From the NCBI RefSeq assembly GCF_034702125.1, contig NC_085862.1, positions 14,190,299 through 14,254,298 on the forward strand: DNA of 64,000 bases. Reading direction: 5' to 3'. Shown piece after piece: positions 53,901 through 64,000 of this stretch (position 1 is its first letter; each line of letters opens with the position of its first letter). The position numbers and the translations under genes were made by a program. Source of the DNA: Engraulis encrasicolus (Eukaryota; Chordata; Actinopteri; Clupeiformes; Engraulidae). Below the pieces are notes generated by a model. It searched no databases, was not told the origin of the DNA, and saw only the letters and a program-made list of their open reading frames with translations.

Positions 53901-55524
53901 CACAGTGTCAATAACCTGTTGTCAGTCAGTACGGGTTATTGTCACGGGTGGATAATCCCAAATAAAGACTACAACAACACAACAGACTGGAGGCAAGGGG
54001 ACCAATCAAGGAGTGCCATAAGGCACGTGCAAGTGAGAAGATGAGATGGCTGAAGCTTAGTTAGCCTACAGGAAGTGGTAAACCTGCTAACAGATGTACA
54101 GGCATCATTTCGTGAAGATAGATCTGTAAAGTAAAGACCTGTTAGATAATTTATCTCTACCACAAGGTTAACTTAGCCTGGTTTACTACTGAAACAGCTT
54201 CTTAGTATACCACCCAGTAAAGCAGCCAACAGCATTAACACTCCAGCAGAGCATTTGTAATTCACGTTAAGTGCATAATAAACACATGTAGTCCAAGCCC
54301 TGCCAGTGCCATGTAGTACATATAAGACTTTAGCACATCATTGCTGATAACCTTCAACAGCTAATATGTCACTGGAGCTGTTGTGTTGTTTGTGGAGTTT
54401 AGTAACTTGCACAAACACAAATGCACACACACACACACGCATGCATACGCATGCAAACAAACACGCATGCCCAAACAAATAGCAGTCATGGGGAATGTAG
54501 TGTCATAGCGTTGTCATGCATCATGTGAGTCTGCGTTGCCGTGTGGTTCTCGGGTGTGCAGGTGGTGAGATGTCATCTGCTGCCCTGCCGGCTCTGCTGC
54601 TCTGGTAGACAGTCAATCCTGAGCTGGTGATGGTTGCAGCGGGGCGGTGCGGGGGCCATCGTCAGTAACTCTATAGCTTGTTGGCCCTGGCCAGCTTTAA
54701 ATGGCCCGACGCTCGCTCGCGTGGTGCCCGACCCGACCCGTGATGCGGCAACACCAAGGGGACAGCTGCTGCAGTGGTGTGTGGGTAACATTGGGATGGG
54801 GGTGGGGGTTGGTGTGTGTATGTGTGTCTGTCTGTGTGTGGGTGGGTCACATGTCCACCTAAAAGAATGTGTGTGTGTGTCTGTGTGTATGTGTATTTAT
54901 GTTCTGAATTTAGCCCTTTTGGAAAAGGCCCAGCCCTCCTGAGATGGAGCAGAGTCCTCTTGCTCTCCTCTCCGTCCAGCAGCTGCCAGCTCAGCTTAGG
55001 GAGTGAGGTGAGGCAGAGCAGCGGCACAGGGCCCGCTGGGCAGTGCCATCACTGTCCTCACTGGGTGAATCTAACCTAGCTCTGCTCCTGTGGTTTTCTG
55101 TCAAACGCCTGGCTACTCTCTTTGCCCTTATGGCTCTCGTCAATGTGAGTCTGAAGTGAGGAACTGTACAGTACATAGTCATAGTTCGTAAGTCAAACCA
55201 TTTGTTATTTGTCAGAGTGCGTTAGTGTAACAGATATTTGGAGGATGAGCCATTCTTGTTGAATCTTAAAAGCTTTTCTTCTTTAGTATCTGTGCTTTTA
55301 TCTGAACACATTCTCTCCGTTAGTGGGACCAGGTAAAGATTTGGTCTAATTTTATTTGAAATGTAGAAGGATTCCTCTTTGAGGACAGAGTGGGAAGAGT
55401 CTTTGGGAGCCTCCCATGCACTTTCAACATGTTGGAACTTGTTGGAAGGAACACAAAATGTTTTTCATATCCCTCCATCTCTGTCTCCTTTTTTCCTTCT
55501 TTTCTGTCTGTCTGTCGGTCTCTC

Positions 55525-55567
<43 letters not shown>

Positions 55568-56999
55568 ACTTTCTTTTCAGGCTCTCTTGGCCTGGGCATT
55601 CTTTACATTCCACCTGGTTTGTATCGTAGCTACAGAACTGCTAATTAAATTTCCTGCCACAAACAGCAGACATGGCTGTGACATTTGCATGACAATGGCA
55701 GTCTATCCCCCCCAGCCTCCAGCCTCCCTCCCAGGCCTTTCATGCAGGGCACAGCAGAGGCATAAAGAAGCCCCCTCACCCCTACTCTCTCTCTCAACTA
55801 AAGGGTGGTTTATGCCTCGAGATCAGCGTCACTGCATCATGATGCAGTGAGCCGCGCAGTTAACGTAGTGAAGCCCCCCCCCATCACGCAGGTACTCTGG
55901 GGCACCTCCCCAAAATTGTGTCTCGACGCAGGGAGCGACGGCGTGAAAGGGCGAAAATAGGTCTCTGATTGGTCCTCTCGACCAGCCTGCTCTGTCCTCG
56001 AGTCGAGAACAAGCGCTACTTCCTTGTTCTAACCTTCGTCGGTCTACGGACTGTGAGCTCTTCATTAAATAAGTTGCCCGTGCTTTGTTGTTTGATTTAT
56101 TTACACGAACCAACGACAACACATGCGCTTGCAAGTTACGACGCTGAAGTTATTTGGACAGTTGAACAGTGGTTCCGAGGTCGAGGAAACATTCCGCTTC
56201 GTCCTCGACAAATGAGCCACTTCTTTGTTCCAAACTACTACTGTGGCTGCCAGTGCGATCAAACATGCACGTGATATAAAGATTTAATGTTTCATTTTCA
56301 TTCTCGTCGAGTCTGTGATGCTAAAAAACAACCGACACGTCTAGTTTACTCTTTGTATTGAAGGCAGTTTCAGCGTGGAATGACATCGCGCAGACCGTGC
56401 TTCAAAACAGGGCATAAACAAGAATTAACTGCATCATGGCTGCGTCAAGCTCACTCTGTGGCACAAGTAGGAAGCATAACTGAGCCTTTAGCCCCCAGCC
56501 CCCTCCCCACCACGCTTTTTTACTTTCACTCCTCTTGTATGCCTCTTTATACCAGATTTTCTTCTTAACACTTAATCCAGGATTCATTTTCCCCCCTTTC
56601 AACTGTTTGATAATTTGTGCTTTCTCCGTGTTTAGGAAAGAAAGGATCAAATTGCCACCTCATACACTCAGTGTAAATATTTTAGTCAGTTGTACTCTTA
56701 GGCCTGAAGTGGGGCATGAGCCCGGTAGTCTCTCTGGTCATCACCTCACACATGTAACGTGGCGTTTAAAGGGACACTGTGTGAGATTTTTAGTTGTTTA
56801 TTTCCAGAATTCATGCTGCCTATTCACTAATGTTTGTGTGTTTGCGCGTGTGTGTGTGTGTTTTGCTCTTTCTTCTCCCCACCAAACAGCCAGGTAATGG
56901 CTTTCCAACGGATGTCTCTCTTTACGGTGTGTTTCCCATATGGTGTTAATCTTTCAGACTGTCAGGGTTCCTTGTGACGGCATGTTCTTGTCTGCATAG
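50966..56999. other. intron-like sequence with minor repeats
   Basis: AT-rich. TC array at 55521-55563. A possible non-autonomous PIF/Harbinger-like element at about 55803-56419 (GTTTATGCC / GGCATAAAC ends, CpG-rich interior, 101-codon open frame of unknown meaning). The rest unremarkable. Confidence 0.4.
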
Positions 57000-57104
57000 G
57001 GAGCCCAGCTGTATGGCAGAGAAAAATAAGTTCCGGCTCAAAGATGTACGTATTTGTAAATTAGCCAGCGTGTGCTTCCCTGAGCTAAATGATCTGAAGT
57101 GCAG
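57000..57104 (+). CDS. candidate first coding exon of an unidentified gene
   Basis: A 105-nt exon-like segment: acceptor tctgcatag, ATG at 57013, 30 open codons starting MAEKNKFRLKDVRICKLASV and ending NDLKC plus two bases (phase 2), donor CAG|gtaaat. The amino-acid mix is protein-like and not repeat derived. The -3 base of the ATG is T, a weak Kozak context, so it might instead be an internal exon; EPSC precedes the Met in frame. No family recognised. It follows the CpG-rich leader by 6 kb on the same strand. No further exon was identified to 64000. Confidence 0.35.
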
Positions 57105-59744
57105 GTAAATATGCTGGTCTGCCTGTCAAGCATACACAGCTGCACTTGCACAATGCTAATAAAGGTGTTATTACGATAATCCTCAAGCCAGTGTTATGTG
57201 GCTTTGTCCCCCTGACTGCCCAGTAGGACCGTGCAATCTAGGGCTAACTGAAGAACCTGTTCCCTCATCAGCTTATGTAACGATAACGGCAGCAATAAAG
57301 TTGGGTGTGAGCCCCTAACAATGACTTGATCATCTTGATTAGCGAAGAAAGGTTTTATATGCCTCTCACTGCTCTTCATTTGCTATGTCGACTGGGAGTA
57401 CCATTTATAATATATATTTATCATATCAACAGCAGCATTGAGGTACCAAATTCAATTCAACAACAGTTGAGCAACACTGTTCCAGGGTCTTAATTCTGAC
57501 TGCCCATCAAAAGAATCTGTTGTTCTTTTGGCTGTCAGACGTCTCAGAAGTCGGCAGTATGTTGAAGAGGTGAGGGTGAATGGTGTGATGGTGGTGGCCT
57601 GATCATCTCAGCTGTTTGACACCTAGAACTGGCAGTGCCATCCAAGGGAGGGGTGTGGACACTACAGCCAGGCCAACCTTATCTGCAGTGGGGATGACTC
57701 TGTTATCTCCTTTAACTCTCTGTGGATTGTGCCCTGCTGGGAGGATATCAGGAACTCGGGCTGCCACCTGTTCATACCAGGGCCGCCAGGAAAATATAGT
57801 GGAAAAAGCTAAAAGTCTTCACTGCTACAATATTGGGCATTTATTTTACAGGGACCTAATTCCCGACACGGTCATGAAAGGCGATGATCTCAGCGCATTT
57901 TCATGAAGAGCCAGATATAAAATGCAAATTTGAGCAAAAGCTTTCCAACTGACTTTTACATGACTTTAGTTGGCAGCTTTCACTGGTAATATTAAAAGGC
58001 TTTGTACTGTGAAGTCACAAAATCTTGACTAGAAGAATATCAGCCGTGGTTTTGAGTCATCTTTTGAAAGCATTGGAAATGACAGGCTTATGAAATGACG
58101 GTTGTTAAGTCGCACAGCACTATAGCATGTCATGGTGTATTTTCCTTTGGATTACCTGAGCAGTCATAGTTCACTCAAAAATGAGGGGTGAAATATGAAG
58201 ACTGCTGTTTTCCCTCCGAGGGGTGGACGTAATGTGGAGATAATTTCGACATGACGGCATAAGCCTAAAGAAAGCTTCCTGTGGCTTTCTGTGGCTTTGG
58301 GTTCTGCTGTCCGCTAGGTCTGCAGCTGCCGCTCTGCAATGTGCTCGAGGATTTAAATTGTGGCAGTCATCGCCTTATTTTTCTTTTTGACGGGCACATG
58401 CTCGCACTTTGCATGGTTTACTATCCTGTCAAATCATAATGGACGCACCTTACGGTGAACTTAAGTCAAGGTTTTCAGTTTGTACTGGGGGAAAAAAAAG
58501 AAAGGGGGGGATATCCAACCTGTGTCTGGTCTAAATCCCTTGCTAAAGTAGACTTAAGTGTTTTTGTCTTGTTCCACTGAGTTTAGCAAGGCCTCTACAA
58601 TAAACAAGTCTTTTACTAAAATGTAAAATTTACTAAAATTTGGCATTGGTAATTGAGATGGGGCTATACTGTAATAGCTCTTCCTTTACCCTCAGCATAT
58701 GTTTTTCTCTGTCACATTATTTGCCTCTGGTGTGTTAGCCTAATCTTGTCTTGGTGAGTGGTGTCAAACACAGTGGTAACACCAGTGGACTAGGCACACG
58801 CTCCCCCGGGCCAGGGCCGGCCGACACTATCCAGACCGGGTCTAGAACCGCTTTTGGCACCGCTGCCTGGCAACCACGGATGCACTGCTGTGTGTTTAGT
58901 CTCATGCTTCATCACAGGAAATCTTTAAGCTGTGTTTATCAGCTACCATTAAGAAATGGATGTGGTCAAGCCTGAAACGTGTGTGTGCGTGTGTGAGAGA
59001 GAGAGAGCGAGAGAGCGAGATCATGGCTGCTGTGAGGAATATTATTTATCTGGACAGAATACTTTAAGGCATGTATTTTTTTGCACTCCCAAGTTAGCAG
59101 AAAATGACCCTGTATTTGGTAGTTTCGGTTCATGGTTTTAAACAATTAATATTTTAAAAAATGCATCCGCAGAATATCAAATTATTTTTTTCATTTCTAC
59201 AGAAAACCTGTTTTCCTCTACAAAGCCATGTTGAAAACAGCTAGCTTATACGGACCCCTTGCCACGTGCAAACTGTTATCCTGTTGCCAATGGCAACTAG
59301 GTGGCATGACGACAAAGGTTGAAGTTCCACCATTTTGTTGTCAGCCAACAGCAGGAGAAAAGTGGAGGATCGTGACGATCCCCAGAGATTCCCACATGCA
59401 ACAGTTTGCCTGAAGGACATGAGTTTTGCATCCAGCCATGCCCAAGTGTGTGTATGTGTGTGTGTAGAAAATCCTTTTCAGCAGTGCTTTTCTCCTTTCT
59501 TCTTGAGTGAGGAGTCCTCTCTCTTTTTTGGGTTGGGGGTGGAAAAACTGGAAAGGGTTATGGAGGTTGGGGGTGGAGAGAGTTGTAAGTGTGAACAAAC
59601 GGTATCCATGGCAACAGATGGCTGATCTCCTTCCCTCCCCTCTTGTTCATTTTCTCTTTTTGCTCTTTCTCTCTTTGGTCTCTCTTTCTTTCATTCTTTC
59701 TTTCATTCTTTCTCTCTTTCTTTCTCTCTCTCTCTCTCTTTCTT

Positions 59745-59827
<83 letters not shown>

Positions 59828-60245
59828 GCAAGGCTGCATATGGGTGACGGATGGTGAGCAGAGGTGGGTTTTGGCCATAGAGAGAAACCGTATAAATCTC
59901 CAGACAATCGCCAGGCAAGGTTTATGGAGCATTTCCTCAGGCCCCTAAGGGCCAATGTGACGACAAAAGAGCCATTCGGGCTAGCCCTAGCGTATAGAGA
60001 TTAAATAAATAAATAAATGAATGAGCTAATATTTAACTTTAGTGCTGCCTGTCGCTGTGAGACGATGTTCAGTTTGTAAGTGTCATGAAAATGGTGTCAT
60101 ATGGACCTGTTGTCCAGAGCACGGGAAGGGAGAGCCAGGGAGGAAGCGGCCAGGTGCTGTATTTCATTACGGGGGAGCATGGCTGTGTCCAAACGCTCAA
60201 GAGGTTTGTCAGGATGTGCCGTCTCAGCACAGGAGGATTGCCAAG

Positions 60246-60303
<58 letters not shown>

Positions 60304-61435
60304 CTGTTTGAATAGTCTGCGTCGCTCTTCCAAACGCACCTGGTTTTTTCCTTTGATTTTGATGTATCACCTGATCCTGCAACTTCTGTCTTGAGTGCTG
60401 TCCCTGCTCGTTTAGATGCTAGGCAGAAAGTCCTTCAACATCTGAGGCTGGCTCTTGCGAGTCCATTGCAGCCACTCTTGGGACTCTTTCGGCTGTGTCT
60501 TGTTGAGGCTCAGATGCTGCTGAGCTCTGGACAAGGACAGCGCACAGCACACTCAATATCCTAAAGTGTGCGTTACAGTGGGCCTGTGCTCTGAAGGGAT
60601 CTGTCTTTCTACTCAGACCCACACATCGAGTGCGTTACAATATGCGACCTTGCCTCCTCCACTTGCTTGTCTCCTCGTACCAGGAAGTAATATGTCATGA
60701 TGACATCACTGACTAAAGCATTATATTTCAATATCTTGCAAAAGCTCAATTGTAGAGTCTTTTTCTCATTTGCAATTGGGATGGTGAATGAAAAACAGTC
60801 CCTGAACAGTTGTGGCTAGGCTGACAGCTGGAAACTTCGCAAGGCAAGCTCGCATATTGTAACGCACTCCCCAATCCCCTACCCTAGTAGTCAGTTGTCT
60901 GCCGTCCATTTCCTAGACGATGGCCCCAGTTAAGACGTCTTTGTCCCCCTAAGGCTCTGAGATTGGACTGGGGTGCTGTCCCACCAGTGAGATCCGGCAC
61001 AAGTAGCAGAGGCCGTTACCCTGTGTTTGCCCAGTAAGCCGTGAAACACTCCATTCGCCTCCATGAAAGTGAGCAGATGCGGCAGTGGCTATTTATTCTG
61101 GCTTGGCGTAACTCTAACTGCGAAGTAGCTGTGTGTTGTGTGGACGCGGACATTTATGAAACTGATGAATATCATAAATGCGTTCCTCTGAGCCCTCTGG
61201 GCTTCCACCCTCTGCTCTGAAATACGTCCGTCTGCATTAATGTGTGTGGGTGAACAGGTGAGGATTGAATGGGAGCGTAAAGAAGCTGGGTGGTCACTGT
61301 CGTAAACACACACTTGTTAATTCGAAGTTTAGGTTTTTAACTCCATGCCGGTATGAAAGCCCCAGAGTACTATTATCTCATCTAACTGTGCAGCTAACAA
61401 GTTGCTCCAAGTCCGCTTTATTGGAAGTCTTTTCA

Positions 61436-61436
<1 letters not shown>
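57105..61436. other. intron-like sequence with TC arrays
   Basis: TC arrays at about 59680-59824 and 60250-60300. No exon, RNA gene or element ends recognised. Confidence 0.45.

Positions 61437-61437
<1 letters not shown>

Positions 61438-61490
<53 letters not shown>
61438..61490. repeat. (TG)n microsatellite
   Basis: About 53 bp TG. Confidence 0.97.
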
Positions 61491-61694
61491 TAAGCAAGAC
61501 TTTACCGTGAGGATTATTTAGTTGGAAAACTCATTTAGGATTTGTATTTCAGAGCGGCTGTTGTTTTTGGAGTTGGGAGGTGTAAGCCAGGAAGAGGTCT
61601 TCTTCCTTTTGCCTTTTTCCCTCTTTGCTATAGTGTGTGATGATGACTAACATTCCTTCTTCATATGATCACAGAATGCAAAAGAAAAGGCTTC

Positions 61695-61950
<256 letters not shown>

Positions 61951-62493
61951 AGATGTGTATCTGTGTTTTTACACATTAAACTTGAGTGTGTGCCTTAACA
62001 AAATAGTGTCTTTTATGCCCTAGCCACATGCTCAGTAAATTTAATAGCCTACGTATTTATTGTTATAAGTTTCTGGTTAATATGAGATAGAAAGATCAGT
62101 TGGGGGGATGGCATTGTTTGGTTTGGGAAGTATTCTGTTGGTTGCATAGCAACAGGCTCCTGGAAACGGGAGTGGACGGTGTTGCCACGAGCAACCGTTG
62201 TTGCTCTGCAAACAATGTGGGCCAGTGCAAACATGAGCCAAGACTGCGGGCTCCTGTTTTTAATTGAACATCTGTATGTGTTTTTCTCTGATTGAGTGCT
62301 GTTTAAGCTTAGATCTGTCAGTGACATACATGCTTACATCCTGCCCCACTGCTTTTAGACGGTTTAGCAGGTACATGTAGAGTATGAAGAAACACAACAA
62401 ACAAGCAGGCTCTCACTTATGCTCTGCTCCATGCCGGTGGTATAAAAAAAAACCTTTTAATGTTGCGGCAGTGGAGTTGCTTGTAACTCTTTG

Positions 62494-62496
<3 letters not shown>

Positions 62497-62566
<70 letters not shown>

Positions 62567-62788
62567 CCTAGAGTGTGTGTGTGTGTGTAGTGTAGCACAT
62601 GCTGTGCTATAAAAGAGCAGTTCTATTGAGCCTGTTGAGAGACTAGTGCCCTGGGTTCCTGCTGTGACCAGTTATTGTGAGGCTCATAGCAGCTGGTGGG
62701 GAATTTGTGTGCCTTTTAACCTCCAGCTCAGTTTCTCCTGACTGGCCGAAAGCACAAGACCCTCGACAGTCTTTTTTTTTTTCATCTT

Positions 62789-62840
<52 letters not shown>
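62497..62840. repeat. two (TG)n arrays with CG-rich ends
   Basis: TG at about 62497-62558 ending gcgcgcgcc and at about 62791-62836 ending gcgcgtgcgcgcg. Unique sequence between. Confidence 0.95.
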
Positions 62841-62841
<1 letters not shown>

Positions 62842-63943
62842 TGCGCGCGTGCACAGCCTGTTAAACACTCCCAGTAAGTGGTGCCAGTGCAGAACCCCCC
62901 TGGTGTTCTGTGGTCTGCTGACCCATCTCGGTTCTGCTGTGGAACAAGTGAGCAAGTCAGTTCTCTGCTCCTCAGTGCAGCTCAACACAAACACTCCAAT
63001 GGGGTTCCTTCCTCTGCAGCCCTGCTCTACACACCTAGACCACACCAACACATTGTACAATAGGCTTAAAATCTTACAACTGCAGCTCAAGGATTAAAAA
63101 AGATGTTTGATAGATTCACAGCAAACGTGTTGAATCGCCAAAACCAGCAGCGGCCTCGGGTTAGTTCCACCTTAGGTGATCAGTGCAGTTATAGGCTGCA
63201 GTACAGTAGCATGGGCATAGCCAGTGAGAGGCTGTTCGCTGTCAAACACAGGCTTGTCCTTGATTAGGAACAGGGTGCTTGTAGACGGTGGCAGACACTT
63301 GCTAATTTTGCATCCTCTGCGTCAAATGCAATAGGCGTGGACGCGAACTGGGACCGTGCCACCACAGCCTACAGGACGACTACAGGGGCTGATGGGATGT
63401 TATGTTGCACACTAACTTCAACAAGCGCATCAGATCTTGTCGTTTCGACACTTTTTTTTTTTTCCCTCGTCTTACTCAACCTTCATCTTGACCAATCAAG
63501 AGTGTTTTAGGCGGGGGCCACACCCTGTTTGCGTGTTTCCCAACTGTTGGTGTGTCACACGAGTTGTAATTTTGCAATATCAGCATACTGACTTGGGAAG
63601 TGTTGTGTGTGTGTGTGTGTGCGTGTGCGCGCGAGTGTGCGTGTGACTGTGAGCCCCAGGCCACTATGCAGCAGCAGCATTAGCAGGCCTGGTTCTGGTT
63701 TTGCGGTGCGTGGAGCTCATTAGGTGTCGACTAGAGCTCCGGTGTGGCCGTAACCTGCTGGCCTCTCCTCGCCTCTCCTCGCCTCGCCTCGCTCCCCTCC
63801 TGGGCTGGGGGGCTGCAGTGGCGCAGCACCCACCGGGCGTGTCTCGCCTGCTCCGCTGTCTCATTAAGCCACATTTGTTATGCCCCTGAACCGTGGACAT
63901 GGTGCTGGGATCTGTGGTTTCCCTGCCCTAGTACTACGCCGCC

Positions 63944-64000
63944 CTTCTCTTCTCTTCTCTTCTCTTCTCTTCTCTTCTCTTCTCTTCTCTTCTCTTCTCT
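63944..64000. repeat. (TCTTC)n array running off the window
   Basis: At least eleven units of tctct/tcttc; its right end is outside the window. Confidence 0.95.

Overview
The window looks like teleost fish nuclear DNA. It is dominated by long dinucleotide arrays (CA/TG, GA/TC), dense with fish-type repeats (hAT and other inverted-repeat elements, L2-like LINE pieces, tRNA-like SINEs, a Ty3/gypsy retrotransposon), and holds spliced vertebrate coding exons. There is no bacterial-style gene organisation; most long open frames are translated microsatellites. No species can be named from the sequence.

The one clear host gene is an acyl-CoA synthetase of the bubblegum family (acsbg2-like) on the minus strand. 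Eight consecutive coding exons lie between 23713 (start codon) and 9039, all with matching splice phases, giving about 366 residues from the N-terminus through the AMP-binding motif [11 protein letters not shown] to ...YFAQPDALK. The 3' half of the gene is absent; it should lie left of a 100-N gap at 5998-6097. A candidate untranslated first exon and promoter sit near 29.9-30.2 kb.

Positions 1-5997 are a near copy of 13905-20019, including a second copy of exon 4 (793-1076). The copy ends exactly at the gap and is still homologous at the window edge. The simplest reading is two overlapping contigs or haplotypes placed side by side, not a real tandem gene duplication.

The most unusual signal is inside the gene. 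At four exons (3, 4, 6 and 8) the end of the exon and/or its 5' splice site has been copied one to five times, and the copies are separated by long (TG)n/(CA)n arrays. Some copied donors remain consensus-like.

From 24 to 50 kb the window is mainly intergenic or intronic repeat: hAT-type MITEs with exact 8-bp target duplications (25138-25489, 38892-39102, 46747-47233), a long-TIR element with an L2-like LINE inside (35749-37309), and a nearly complete Ty3/gypsy element (39121-43775, minus strand) with LTRs, tRNA-Leu type primer site, polypurine tract, 6-bp target duplication and a 1186-residue gag-pol frame broken from its gag start by one frameshift.

From 50.5 kb to the end there may be the 5' part of a second, plus-strand gene: a CpG-rich leader ending in a possible donor at 50966 and a small candidate coding exon at 57000-57104. 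Its identity is unknown. The remainder is intron-like sequence with large GA and TG arrays.
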